58,142 bases of DNA from Pseudobdellovibrionaceae bacterium. Lineage in GTDB: Bacteria; Bdellovibrionota; Bdellovibrionia; Bdellovibrionales; Bdellovibrionaceae. The stretch lies in assembly GCA_016785955.1 (NCBI GenBank), contig JAEUWH010000092.1, forward strand, positions 1 to 58,142, read 5' to 3'. Positions 44,153 through 53,483 of the stretch are shown here, in pieces. The notes beneath the pieces are model-generated. The model was not told the DNA's origin. It searched no databases and worked only from the letters and a program-made list of their open reading frames with translations. How positions within the stretch are numbered: position 1 is the stretch's first letter; each line of letters starts with the position of its first letter. The translations under genes and the position numbers were made by a program.

Positions 44153-45900
44153 AAACATTACCAGATCATCTTAGAAAATACATCGTTGATCAGGGAAATT
44201 TAAAATACACCCCAAAAGAACACGCGATTTGGCGGTATATTTTACGACAATTAAAAAATTTTTTAAAAGATCATGCGCATGAAAGCTATCTAGACGGTTT
44301 AAAAAAAACAGGCATTTCGTCCGAAGAGATTCCCCAAATCAGCCAGATCAGTCGCCACCTTGAAGCTTTCGGTTGGCGAGCTTTACCGGTCAGCGGATTC
44401 ATTCCACCCGCCGCATTCATGGAATTACAATCCTTGAGTGTTCTACCCATCGCCTCGGAAATCAGGTCGCTGGATCACTTAAAATACACTCCGGCACCTG
44501 ACATCGTTCATGAGGCCGCAGGACATGCGCCATTTTTAGCTCATCCAGAATTTGCCGAGTATTTAAAAAAATATTCAACAGTGGCCAAAAAGGCCATCAT
44601 CAGCAAAGAGGATCTGGATATTTATGAAGCCATCCGCGTTCTTTCCGACGTAAAAGAAAATCCAACATCGACAAAAGAACACATTGTCGATGCCGAAAAC
44701 GCGCTGGCCCATGTCGTGGCCAAAAATAAAACGGTTTCGGAAGCTGCCGAGCTGGGGCGCATGAATTGGTGGACGGCCGAGTACGGCCTTATTGGCGACA
44801 TTGAAAATCCAAAAATATTTGGTGCGGGTCTGCTGTCCAGTGTGGGAGAATCAAAAGCCTGCCTAGAACCCAAAGTAAAAAAAATTCCGCTAAGCATTGA
44901 TTGTTTAAAATATTCTTATGATATCACCGAACAACAACCGCAGTTGTTTGTGACTCCCAATTTTAAGCATTTAGAAATGGTCTTGGAAGAAATGGCCTGC
45001 AATATGGCGTTTCGTAAAGGCGGGGTTTACGGCTTAGAAAAAGCCCTCGAAGCCAAAACAGTCAATACGGTCATGCTGAATTCGGGTGTTCAAATCAGTG
45101 GTGTCTTGACGGAATATATAGCAAATCCAGAACACATCGAGTTTATCAAATTCACTGGCCCTACGCAGATTTCTTTTGAGGATTTTGAACTTCCAGACCA
45201 AGGAAAAGAGTATCATGCTGTGGGATTCAGTTCGCCAATAGGCATGCTGAAAAACTTCGCGCAGTGCCCTTCGGAATTGTCTGATACGCAGTGGGAAACC
45301 CTGGGGTTGGAACTAGGTAAAAAACTGACCATAAATTTCCAGAATGGCTTTGTTGTCGAAGGCATTTATTGTGGACGTATCATTCGAAAGCAGAAAACCC
45401 TTGTGATGAAATTCAAAGAGGCCCACGTCACCAAGTCCGGCAAAGTATTTTATCAACCCGACTGGGGACCATTTGATTTAGTACTGGGATCAACGGTTAC
45501 CAGTGTCTATTCAGGCCCTGCAGATCGTTTCGCATATGGACAGAATGATGATTTCGTCGTTAAGAAAATTTCGACCAAGCAACCGAGTGCGATCGATTTG
45601 CAAATCTATCAAATTTACAGTGATCTTCGTCATCTGCGCACCAAATTTGATTTCAGCTCGGCCGTGCTCCCTACATTGCAATCATTCTTCAACAAAACGC
45701 AGGAATTAGATCCCAACGACTGGCTGGTGGTTTTAGAAATTTATGAAATTTTAATTTCTAAAAAATTAATTTTGTCCCGTGAAACAGGTTACGAAGAACT
45801 CCTGGATGAAGTTCGTCGCAACTTGGAGTCTAAAAAAACATTTTCTGTGAATAATGCGGATTCCATCGAGCAAGGCATGCAGTTGGCCGCACACATATGA
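44149..45900 (+). CDS. Aromatic amino acid hydroxylase (phenylalanine 4-monooxygenase type), long form
   Basis: Pterin- and iron-dependent hydroxylase that should turn phenylalanine into tyrosine. The catalytic domain (about 1-330) has the iron ligands His121 and His126 in PDIVHEAAGHAPFLAHPEF and Glu211 in NWWTAEYGLIG. The usual bacterial enzyme is 260-300 residues; this one is 583. The extra 250 C-terminal residues show no motif I know. Overlaps at both ends (ATGA) couple it with hldD and the TrmJ-type gene. It feeds the hppD-hmgA cluster at 48.5-50.7 kb. Confidence 0.9.
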   Translation: MKTLPDHLRKYIVDQGNLKYTPKEHAIWRYILRQLKNFLKDHAHESYLDGLKKTGISSEEIPQISQISRHLEAFGWRALPVSGFIPPAAFMELQSLSVLPIASEIRSLDHLKYTPAPDIVHEAAGHAPFLAHPEFAEYLKKYSTVAKKAIISKEDLDIYEAIRVLSDVKENPTSTKEHIVDAENALAHVVAKNKTVSEAAELGRMNWWTAEYGLIGDIENPKIFGAGLLSSVGESKACLEPKVKKIPLSIDCLKYSYDITEQQPQLFVTPNFKHLEMVLEEMACNMAFRKGGVYGLEKALEAKTVNTVMLNSGVQISGVLTEYIANPEHIEFIKFTGPTQISFEDFELPDQGKEYHAVGFSSPIGMLKNFAQCPSELSDTQWETLGLELGKKLTINFQNGFVVEGIYCGRIIRKQKTLVMKFKEAHVTKSGKVFYQPDWGPFDLVLGSTVTSVYSGPADRFAYGQNDDFVVKKISTKQPSAIDLQIYQIYSDLRHLRTKFDFSSAVLPTLQSFFNKTQELDPNDWLVVLEIYEILISKKLILSRETGYEELLDEVRRNLESKKTFSVNNADSIEQGMQLAAHI

Positions 45901-46670
45901 AAATCAAAGTTGTCCTCGTCAAAACTTTATACGATAGAAATATCGGATCCACATCACGTGTAATGAACAATATGGGCGTGGACGAGTTGATTTTAGTCGC
46001 CCCCCAATGCGAGGTGACCTATGAAGCCCAACTGGCAGCAGCCACCGGCCAAACGGCACTGCAAAAGCGTAAAACTTATCTTGATTGGAATGATTTTTAC
46101 AAGCACGAGCATGAAGGCGTACGCATTGCCTTTACCGCCCGCGATGGACGAGGTCGCTTGGTCCAAGATTTTGACACTCAATTGAAATCTTATCTTGAAC
46201 AAATTCAAAGCAAAGAAGCCGAACCGCCGCAAAACATGTATCTGATTTTCGGGCCCGAAGATGCTGGGCTTGCAAGTGAAGATATGGAAAACACCCATCT
46301 TGCCGTTTCTCTGCCTACCTATGGTGACAATGCCAGCTTTAATCTGTCTCATGCCGTCCTGATGGGTCTTTTCATACTCAGACAAAACATCGGTGGCCAA
46401 CGAACCCTGCTTGATGGATCTCAGCTGGAAAAGAAAACACAGTCGGAACCGATTTCGCTGATTGGTGAAACTATGAAAGAGTGGCTAACCGTTTTGGGTT
46501 TAAATTTAGAGTCCCACAAAGTGAATGCTCATTCGGTGTTGTACCGGATGCTGCTGCGAACAGTACCAACGTCTAAGGAATATCAAACTTTAGAAACCAT
46601 GTTGCAGCAAACAATTCGCAAACTAAAGCGATTAAAGGAGCTGGAAAACAAAACCTCAAAGGCGGACTAG
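45897..46670 (+). CDS. TrmH/SpoU-family RNA 2'-O-methyltransferase (TrmJ type)
   Basis: A knotted SPOUT methyltransferase, likely for the 2'-O of a nucleotide in the tRNA anticodon loop. The three family motifs are visible: NIGSTSRVMNNMG near residue 15, LIFGPEDAGL near 118 and NASFNLSHAVLMGLF near 143. The helical C-terminal part (about 175-257) matches TrmJ rather than TrmL. Overlaps the hydroxylase stop by ATGA. Its own TAG lies in the loop of a terminator hairpin. Confidence 0.85.
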   Translation: MKIKVVLVKTLYDRNIGSTSRVMNNMGVDELILVAPQCEVTYEAQLAAATGQTALQKRKTYLDWNDFYKHEHEGVRIAFTARDGRGRLVQDFDTQLKSYLEQIQSKEAEPPQNMYLIFGPEDAGLASEDMENTHLAVSLPTYGDNASFNLSHAVLMGLFILRQNIGGQRTLLDGSQLEKKTQSEPISLIGETMKEWLTVLGLNLESHKVNAHSVLYRMLLRTVPTSKEYQTLETMLQQTIRKLKRLKELENKTSKAD

Positions 46671-46680
46671 CCGCCTTTTT
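46658..46680. terminator. Terminator overlapping two convergent stop codons
   Basis: AAAGGCGG, loop ACTAG, CCGCCTTT, then TT: a perfect 8-bp stem. The TAG of the TrmJ-type gene and the stop of the minus-strand gene at 46667 both fall in or next to the loop, so the hairpin can serve both. Confidence 0.85.
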
Positions 46681-47008
46681 GAAAGCCATGAAGCTCGTCA
46701 TCGAGCTGATGGACTTGGTTTTCTAATTTTTCACGTTTTTTCAGTAAATTTATTAAATAATCGACGGTTTCTTTATCTCTAATGATTGAATCTAACTCTT
46801 TATCAATGACATCAATTTCGCAATCGAGAATACGTTTGTGGATGTTTATTGAATTGACCATGTCCTGGTCGTCCACTCGGAGAGCGGAATCTTCCATCCA
46901 ATCGAGATCCTCGATGATATTTTCGGGTGAATCTTTGTGCTCGGAAAGGGCTGAACTTAAATTCTTGATAAGCGTACCAATGAACGAATGACTACTGTCA
47001 CCTTCCAT
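46667..47008 (-). CDS. Small coiled-coil hypothetical protein
   Basis: A 113-residue acidic, helical protein with no signal peptide. Residues about 50-108 (heptad pattern of Ile, Leu and Val in IHKRILDCEIDVIDKELDSI and LINLLKKREKLENQVHQLDDEL) should form a coiled coil. One Cys. Family unknown. It converges with the TrmJ-type gene, overlapping at the stop codons. No clear Shine-Dalgarno. Confidence 0.6.
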   Translation of the reverse strand: MEGDSSHSFIGTLIKNLSSALSEHKDSPENIIEDLDWMEDSALRVDDQDMVNSINIHKRILDCEIDVIDKELDSIIRDKETVDYLINLLKKREKLENQVHQLDDELHGFQKGG

Positions 47009-47144
47009 AAATAATTTTGAATAACTCCCGGCCTAGTGCCTGATTAACCTCAAACTTTGTTCGACATTCCGTGAACGTCTTTTGCCTAAAAACAAAGCTG
47101 GGTACTCTGTTAGTATATCAAACCGAGATTAGGTTTACTATTTA

Positions 47145-47235
47145 AGGTGCAGTCCTGAATCCCGCGTTAATTAGGTTAAATGGCATTAATTGATTCTCAG
47201 GACAGTCTATGAATAAAAATATTTTTATTGCACCT
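47145..47235. repeat. Structured intergenic element (possible three-way junction or MITE)
   Basis: Outer arms AGGTGCA (47145-47151) and TGCACCT (47229-47235) enclose two hairpins: GTCCTGA (47152-47158) with TCAGGAC (47197-47203), and AATAAAAAT with ATTTTTATT (47212-47229), a perfect palindrome. The element is 91 bp, lies five bases from the ribD stop and fills most of a 230-bp gap without genes. Confidence 0.55.
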
Positions 47236-47239
47236 AGAC

Positions 47240-48505
47240 CTAGCCTATTGGGTAACAATAAGTCCAATTAAGTCCGGTGACGAGCAGATCGTCACCTAAC
47301 TCAATTTTTTCAAGCGCCGTGAATTGCATCTTCTGATTCATCGACGTAATGGGCAACTCATCCGTGTAACCTAGACCGTTCCCCATCAATATGGGAGCCA
47401 CAAACGCATAGATACGATCGAACGCGTTTTGCTTCAAACACTGATGGATCAAGGACGGTCCCCCTTCTACCAATAAGGACTTCATTCCTCTTTCAAAACA
47501 AAATTGATAGATGTCTTGCATCGAAAAAAAACCTGATGTTCCCCGATTAAGGAATAAAATATTTTTAAAAGCCCCGGGGGCTTGTGCGGAGAAATCAAAA
47601 ACCGCGGCGGAAGACGCCGATTTAGCATCGACAATAAAAAATATATTTTCTTTTTTGTGATACCGAGACAATTCCAGACTCTCAAACGTTTTATAGACGG
47701 TGGCCTCGGGATCAATAATGACTAATTTACTTTCTTTAGAAAAATTTTCGAGTCGGATATTCAGCTTTGGATTATCTTGAAGAATAGTACCCGATCCCAC
47801 AATCAACCCATCATAAATACTTCTTAAATAATGAGCATAGGTTCGTGATAGCTCGCCCGTGATCCATTGGCTTTGATAATTTTTAAGTGCCATTTTGCCA
47901 TCAAGTGATTGTGCCCACTTCAATGCCACAAATGGTTTTTGCGCTCGAGAATTTTTTAAAAAATTCTCGGCCAAGATTTCTAATTGCTGGTTCAGCAATC
48001 GCGATTCCTGCCCGTTATTATCCATACCTACATAATCGGCATACACAATCGCTTCTTTTCCCGAATCTCTAAGAATTTGTGCGCCTTTGCCGGCAACCAA
48101 ATGGAACGGATCCACCAAACCATAAATCACTCGCTTCACGGGTAAGTCTTTGATTTGCAAAGCACAAGATCCGGTCTTTCCCACATGGGCACATGGTTCA
48201 AGTGTCACGATCATTGTCGCGTCCTGCAGCTGCTCTTTGTCTAAGCCTTTGAGCGCATTGATTTCGGCATGGGCCTGACCATAAACTTCGTGATGACCTT
48301 TAGAAAGAAATTGCCCATGACTATCCAAAATCACGCAACCAACCAGCGGGTTCGGCGACACTCGCTGAGCCCCTTGATAAGCCTCGTAGATCGCGATGGC
48401 CATCGCCTGCGCCACCGTCAGTTTCTTTTTTGAAATATCTAATTCATTTAATAAAGATCTTAACCCGAACTCAGAAATAAGCTTCTGACAACGAACATCG
48501 AACAT
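47240..48505 (-). CDS. ribD: Riboflavin biosynthesis deaminase/reductase
   Basis: Bifunctional enzyme for the second and third steps from GTP to riboflavin. The deaminase part (about 30-175) has the zinc site HAEINAL and PCAHVGKTGSC; SPNPLVGCVI is the family start. The reductase part (about 195-415) has ALKWAQSLDGKMA and LLVEGGPSLIHQ. At 421 residues it is longer than most (about 370), with a 30-residue N-terminal extension. The ATG follows the hmgA TAG directly (TAGATG), so it is coupled to the tyrosine genes. Confidence 0.92.
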   Translation of the reverse strand: MFDVRCQKLISEFGLRSLLNELDISKKKLTVAQAMAIAIYEAYQGAQRVSPNPLVGCVILDSHGQFLSKGHHEVYGQAHAEINALKGLDKEQLQDATMIVTLEPCAHVGKTGSCALQIKDLPVKRVIYGLVDPFHLVAGKGAQILRDSGKEAIVYADYVGMDNNGQESRLLNQQLEILAENFLKNSRAQKPFVALKWAQSLDGKMALKNYQSQWITGELSRTYAHYLRSIYDGLIVGSGTILQDNPKLNIRLENFSKESKLVIIDPEATVYKTFESLELSRYHKKENIFFIVDAKSASSAAVFDFSAQAPGAFKNILFLNRGTSGFFSMQDIYQFCFERGMKSLLVEGGPSLIHQCLKQNAFDRIYAFVAPILMGNGLGYTDELPITSMNQKMQFTALEKIELGDDLLVTGLNWTYCYPIG

Positions 48506-49618
48506 CTATTTTGCCATCCAACTCTTCCAGTAGTCCTTCAGTTCGACACTGTCCAAGTTGGAATCGATCTCTAAATTTTGTCGCGTATCAATCATCACCG
48601 CCACTTCATCCGTATGAGTTTTTGTACCCACATTTTTGACCGCTTTAGGATGAGGTCCATGCGGGAACCCCGCTGGATGCATCGACAACATTCCTGCATG
48701 CAGATTATCACGGCTAAAGAAATTACCGTCATGATAGAATAGGACTTCGTCGTAGTCGATATTCTGATGATAAAACGGAACTTTCAATGCATCCGAATCC
48801 GATTCCAGAGGACGCGGCAGAAAAGTGCAGACAACAAAACCATGAGCGACAAACGTGGTGTGCGCACTGGGTGGCAAATGCACACGCGCCGATAACATCG
48901 GCATCATGTCTTTGATATGTAAAGTTATTGGGAAGAAATCACCTTTCCAACTGACGGTGTCGTACACACAAGAATCATAATCAAAACGAGTCATTTGGTA
49001 AGAACGTTTCGCGTGAACTTCAACCACGCTCAGACTTTGAGATTTTTTTAATGCGTGCAATTCTTCCAGACTTGGTTTGCCAAAAGCCGCCGGATCATAA
49101 AACGCATTTTTACCCACCATGCCCCGGTCAGGCTCGCGGTAAGAACTGGATTTTGATTCGATCACCAAAAACTCGGACTGAGTTCGCGCGACAAATGTAT
49201 GCGTACAACATTTGGGCATCAGAATATACTGGCCAGGATTATAATGTAGTAAACCATATTCCGTCAGAATTACGCCCTCACCTTTGTGAGTGAAGTAAAG
49301 CGTGTCACCATCCGCATTCCTAAAAGCACGCATTTTCTCGCCCGGCGCCGACACGGGTACCGAAGACATATATAATCCAACGTCTGCATTATAAAACATG
49401 CGCTGCCACTGATGATTTGGTTTCTTAAGCTCTACCAAATCATACAAATGTGGTTTTAAATTTCCCTCAATCATTGTCCAACGCGTGCTGGGTTGAGGCT
49501 TGATCAAATGAGACGCAGGTCCAAAAAAACCACCCCGTCCCTGTTCTTCTTCAAAATGATCTTGAGGAATACCTTTGTGACCTTGAGTCGTGTTTTTACC
49601 CTGTGAATATTGATGCAT
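48506..49618 (-). CDS. hmgA: Homogentisate 1,2-dioxygenase
   Basis: Iron enzyme that opens the homogentisate ring to maleylacetoacetate. MHPAGFPHGPHPKA near residue 316 is the conserved iron and substrate segment; FNADGDTLYFTHKGEG-like and HTFVA segments form the cupin fold. 370 residues is the short bacterial form (the animal enzyme is about 440). Its start overlaps the hppD stop as TAATG. Middle gene of hppD-hmgA-ribD. Confidence 0.92.
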   Translation of the reverse strand: MHQYSQGKNTTQGHKGIPQDHFEEEQGRGGFFGPASHLIKPQPSTRWTMIEGNLKPHLYDLVELKKPNHQWQRMFYNADVGLYMSSVPVSAPGEKMRAFRNADGDTLYFTHKGEGVILTEYGLLHYNPGQYILMPKCCTHTFVARTQSEFLVIESKSSSYREPDRGMVGKNAFYDPAAFGKPSLEELHALKKSQSLSVVEVHAKRSYQMTRFDYDSCVYDTVSWKGDFFPITLHIKDMMPMLSARVHLPPSAHTTFVAHGFVVCTFLPRPLESDSDALKVPFYHQNIDYDEVLFYHDGNFFSRDNLHAGMLSMHPAGFPHGPHPKAVKNVGTKTHTDEVAVMIDTRQNLEIDSNLDSVELKDYWKSWMAK

Positions 49619-50667
49619 TATAAATACCCTCGCTCTTGCTGATCTCTTTCGATGGCATCAAATAACGCCTGGAAGTTGCCATCGCCAAATCCAAAATGAT
49701 TTTCACGTTGGATAATTTCAAAGAAAATCGGACCAATCATATTTTTTGTGAAAATCTGCAAAAGATAGCCGTCATGATCACCATCCGCTAAAATCGCATT
49801 CGCCTCAAGGCTGTCCACGGCCTCTGTGACATTTGGCAGACGATCTTTCAACATTTGATAATATGTTTTCGGCGGAGGCGTTAAAAATTCGATATCATTT
49901 TTTCGAATTTCGCCCAGCGATTTAATTATATTCGACGTCGTTAAAGCAATATGCTGAATCCCCGAACCTTTATATTCATCCAAGTACTCTTGAATTTGCG
50001 ATTTCGTTCCCGTCGGTTCGTTGATAGGAATGGAAAATGTGCCGCAAGGCGAACGCATCACCTTAGAAACTAAACCTGTCGATTTTCCCCTGATATCAAA
50101 ATAGCGTGCTTCCCGAAAGCCAAAAATATTTGTGTAAAAATCACACCACTTTTGCATTTCGCCTTTAGGAACATTGTTCGTGAAATGATCCACAATTTGC
50201 AAACCACTGCCCTTAGGCTCTGCCAAGGCGCCCTTAATTCCAAAAACATCTTCATAAAATTTCTGCATGTTTTTTTTATCTACAAAATAAACAAGCGAAT
50301 CACCGATACCGTAAACCGCCGGAAAATCACCGACTGGTTTTACCTCTGCTTTCGGGTCGAACGCCTTCGCCCCACGCGCCACCGCTACCTTGAATGCGTG
50401 ATTTGCATCTTGAACCAAAAAGCCGGTCGAGCACACCGATGGCCCATGCGATTCCGTAAACTTCTGAGCAAACGTACCCTTTTCATTATTTAATATGAAT
50501 TTGATTTTTCCTTGTTGATATAAATATATACTTTGATTCCCGGCCTGTGCTGTTTTTTCGAAACTAAATTTTGTAAACAATTTCGCAAAATCAAAAGATT
50601 GGGGACCAGAGAATTCAACAAACTCTACACCTAAAATGCCTAATGGATTGGTATCTTGACTCGTCAT
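49618..50667 (-). CDS. hppD: 4-Hydroxyphenylpyruvate dioxygenase
   Basis: Turns 4-hydroxyphenylpyruvate into homogentisate. From ATG 50667 (AAGGAG six bases upstream) it has 349 residues and the family's metal ligands His161 (VDHFTNNV), His239 (GIQHIALTT) and Glu317 (IFFEIIQR). ENHFGFGDGNFQALF at the C-terminus closes the active site. A frame to 50709 adds 14 residues before the ribosome-binding site and is rejected. It leads the operon. No tyrosine transaminase, maleylacetoacetate isomerase or fumarylacetoacetase is nearby. Confidence 0.95.
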   Translation of the reverse strand: MTSQDTNPLGILGVEFVEFSGPQSFDFAKLFTKFSFEKTAQAGNQSIYLYQQGKIKFILNNEKGTFAQKFTESHGPSVCSTGFLVQDANHAFKVAVARGAKAFDPKAEVKPVGDFPAVYGIGDSLVYFVDKKNMQKFYEDVFGIKGALAEPKGSGLQIVDHFTNNVPKGEMQKWCDFYTNIFGFREARYFDIRGKSTGLVSKVMRSPCGTFSIPINEPTGTKSQIQEYLDEYKGSGIQHIALTTSNIIKSLGEIRKNDIEFLTPPPKTYYQMLKDRLPNVTEAVDSLEANAILADGDHDGYLLQIFTKNMIGPIFFEIIQRENHFGFGDGNFQALFDAIERDQQERGYL

Positions 50668-50725
50668 AAGTGGCTCCTTATGAACCCAAATTAGGCTCGG
50701 CCGCCACAAAGTTCAAGCAAAAACT

Positions 50726-51964
50726 CTAAGCCTGAGAGCCGTAAAAGGCGATAACGTCCTCGTCGGCCTTTATCGAATTCCGTGACCATTTTATCAGATT
50801 CAACCCACTCGAATCACGCAACCGACTTAAAGCCACATAGGCCTGACCAGGCTCCCAAAGCTGCGATAAATCACACCACACCTTATCCAAGGTCGAACCT
50901 TGGCTTTTATGTATTGTTGTTGCATAGCCCAAATTCAGCGGATATTGGGTGGCCGACATCACCACTTCGCCTTCCGCATTCAAAAGATCAAATGATACGG
51001 GATCGACGGTCACTTGGCGACCCGAACGCTTCTCAACGGTGATTCGTTTGTCCTCAACTTGTCGGACAACACCTTGAGTGCCATTGATCCAACGTTTTTG
51101 TGGATCATTTTGCGTGAAAATAACTTCGGCTCCTTCTTTTAAAGCCAACTCTGCTGGCACCGGAAAAGTATCTTTCCATTTTTCAATCTTTCCCGCATCA
51201 CCCCAGTACAGCGTCGGAAACACATGCACCGGCGCCGTGATTTTATTCAATTGCTTCAGATTAAATTGCTCGGATTGATTACGAAATGGAAACAGGCGAA
51301 TACCCGAATCTGACTCGTCGTGAATTTTAATTTTATCATTTAAAAATTCAAACACACGCTGAGTAACCTGGCCCTGACGAATATCATTCAGCACGCTTAA
51401 AAACTCTGCATCTTGAGTGCGGTGATTTGTTCGCAGATGAGCTTTTTGAAATTGCATCCGCTGCCAAACAGAATGTTGAAAGCTCCAATTTCGAGGTCCC
51501 ATTTTGTTGACGGGCGGCAACTGCGCAAAATCACCGACGGCAATCACACGCAACCCACCAAAAGGATGCTCGTTCTCGCGGGCATGCCGAGCAATACGCT
51601 CGGCTAAATCCAGCACGTCCCCCGAAATCATCGAGATTTCATCAATAATTATGCCTTCCACTTTGTTAATTCTTTTTCGCAGGCGACCGTCCTTTTTAGC
51701 TTTTTCAAAGACACGCTCGGGTCCCCCCTCCATGATCCCCAATCCAAAAAAACTATGAAAGGTTCGGCCCCCCACCAGCACGGCCGCAGCCCCCGTAGAC
51801 GCCAGCACCGGAAATAAATTTTTATCATCGAACTGTTCTAAAAACTTTCTTATTAAAAAACTTTTACCAGAACCTGCCGCCCCGGTAAGGAACACATTTT
51901 CACCGGACAGTAACAAATGAAATGCCTCTAATTGATCATCGCGTATATCAGAATCTGGTAACAT
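50726..51964 (-). CDS. PIF1-like DNA helicase
   Basis: A superfamily 1B 5'-3' helicase, 412 residues. Walker A GAAGSGKSF near 30; LASTGAAAVLVGGRTFHSFFG (motif Ia); Walker B IIIDEISMIS; GDFAQLPPVN (motif III); and LGYATTIHKSQGSTLD with YVALSRLRD near the end (V and VI). It may unwind G-quadruplexes or R-loops, or act in recombination. Compared with yeast Pif1 it lacks extra N- and C-terminal regions. No Shine-Dalgarno; a promoter-like pair ends six bases before the ATG. Confidence 0.88.
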   Translation of the reverse strand: MLPDSDIRDDQLEAFHLLLSGENVFLTGAAGSGKSFLIRKFLEQFDDKNLFPVLASTGAAAVLVGGRTFHSFFGLGIMEGGPERVFEKAKKDGRLRKRINKVEGIIIDEISMISGDVLDLAERIARHARENEHPFGGLRVIAVGDFAQLPPVNKMGPRNWSFQHSVWQRMQFQKAHLRTNHRTQDAEFLSVLNDIRQGQVTQRVFEFLNDKIKIHDESDSGIRLFPFRNQSEQFNLKQLNKITAPVHVFPTLYWGDAGKIEKWKDTFPVPAELALKEGAEVIFTQNDPQKRWINGTQGVVRQVEDKRITVEKRSGRQVTVDPVSFDLLNAEGEVVMSATQYPLNLGYATTIHKSQGSTLDKVWCDLSQLWEPGQAYVALSRLRDSSGLNLIKWSRNSIKADEDVIAFYGSQA

Positions 51965-51970
51965 TCGGGG

Positions 51971-52000
51971 ATTGTCTCACAAACGACCGCAAAGGCTCAA
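51971..52000 (-). promoter_or_regulatory. Promoter for a leaderless helicase mRNA
   Basis: Minus strand: TTGAGC, 18-nt spacer, GACAAT, CCCCGA, then ATG at 51964. Confidence 0.5.
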
Positions 52001-52100
52001 CCGGTTTGGCTTTGCGTAGAGCGCCATACAATTTAAGCCGTTAGCAAGATTAATTTTACAAATCCTTAGTTTTCGATAGAATCACGGCACTGGAGTCAAG

Positions 52101-53483
52101 ATGACGATGAATAATTCAAAAGTATTTGTAAACCGCACCCTCAATCTGAAAAAAATTAAATTTATTGGCCTGGATATGGATCATACGCTTGTACGCTACA
52201 ATATCGAGGCTTTTGAACGACTTTCGTATTCAAAAATTATCGAAAAACTTATCAAGCGCCGAAACTATCCTCAAACTCTAAAAAATTTGGTATTTGACTA
52301 TAATTTTGCAATTCGTGGATTGGTTATCGATCGCCAAAAAGGCAACTTATTAAAACTCAATCGCTACACAGCGATCCGCGCGTCTTATCATGGTCAAAAA
52401 TCAATTGATTTTAAGACACACCAAAAATTGTACCGCAGCACTTATATTGATCTCAGCAATCCTGCGTATATGACCGTCGATACATTTTTTTCTATTTCTT
52501 TGGCTGTGTTGTTTTCTCAGTTAGTGGATTTAAAGGATACTGACAAGGGCAATACCTATCCCGAATACTCGCAAATGGCAGATGATGTACTGGCTTCGCT
52601 GGACGAATCGCATCGAGATGGTTCTTTAAAGGATGAAGTTAAGAAAAATCTAGATAAATATATTATCAAAGATTCCTTCATGGTTGAACGCCTAGAAACC
52701 TTCAAAAAACATGGAAAGAAAATTTTCGTACTGACAAATTCTGATTTTACGTACACGAAATTATTGATGGACTACGCGATTAATCCATTCTTGAAAGAGC
52801 ACAAAAGTTGGATCGATCTTTTCGAAATAGTGATTACGTTTGCTCACAAGCCTAAATTTTTCTATGAGCGCCAGCAGTTCCTGAAAGTAAATCCAATGGA
52901 TGGAACAATGACCAATATGGACGAACCCCTAAAACATGGTATCTACCAAGGGGGTAATGCCATGAAATTTACCGATGATTTTAATCTGGAAGGCGATGAA
53001 ATTCTTTACATCGGCGATCATATTTATGGCGATATTCTGCGCTTGAAAAAAGACTGCAACTGGCGAACGGCAATGGTACTGGAAGAACTTCAATTCGAAC
53101 TAGAGAACAACACCAAGGCCGAACCCACGGTGGTTGAAATTGAAAAACTAATGGCGCTCAAAGAGCCAATGGAAGATAAACTGACCTTACTGATGACGGA
53201 AAAAACTGAAAATCCAAATTTGGACGACAAAGAGATTGAATCCTTACAAGATCAAATTTCTGGAATCGATGCGCAGATATCTCAACTTATTAAAAAACAG
53301 CAATCTCTTTACAATCCTCAATGGGGCCAGTTGATGCGCGCCGGGAATGAAGAGAGCTATCTTGCATATCAAGTGGAACGCTATGCGTGCGTTTATATGT
53401 CTCAGTTGTCGGACTTACTGGCACTCTCTCCGCGCACGTACTTTCGTGCTCCACGCCGTCCCCTGTCCCACGAGAAAGTATAG
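52101..53483 (+). CDS. HAD-IG family 5'-nucleotidase
   Basis: A 460-residue haloacid dehalogenase-type phosphatase related to cytosolic IMP/GMP 5'-nucleotidase. GLDMDHTLVRYN near residue 24 is motif I (DxDxT), KIFVLTNSDFTYT near 210 motif II, and EILYIGDHIYGDILRLKK near 300 motif IV. The C-terminal third is helical. It should dephosphorylate purine nucleotides in the cytoplasm, which could matter in nucleotide salvage from prey. GGAG precedes the ATG. Confidence 0.9.
   Translation: MTMNNSKVFVNRTLNLKKIKFIGLDMDHTLVRYNIEAFERLSYSKIIEKLIKRRNYPQTLKNLVFDYNFAIRGLVIDRQKGNLLKLNRYTAIRASYHGQKSIDFKTHQKLYRSTYIDLSNPAYMTVDTFFSISLAVLFSQLVDLKDTDKGNTYPEYSQMADDVLASLDESHRDGSLKDEVKKNLDKYIIKDSFMVERLETFKKHGKKIFVLTNSDFTYTKLLMDYAINPFLKEHKSWIDLFEIVITFAHKPKFFYERQQFLKVNPMDGTMTNMDEPLKHGIYQGGNAMKFTDDFNLEGDEILYIGDHIYGDILRLKKDCNWRTAMVLEELQFELENNTKAEPTVVEIEKLMALKEPMEDKLTLLMTEKTENPNLDDKEIESLQDQISGIDAQISQLIKKQQSLYNPQWGQLMRAGNEESYLAYQVERYACVYMSQLSDLLALSPRTYFRAPRRPLSHEKV

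Noticed and set aside
50152-50493. 113-codon plus-strand frame inside hppD
   Set aside because: Antisense to a well-conserved enzyme; no start signal.
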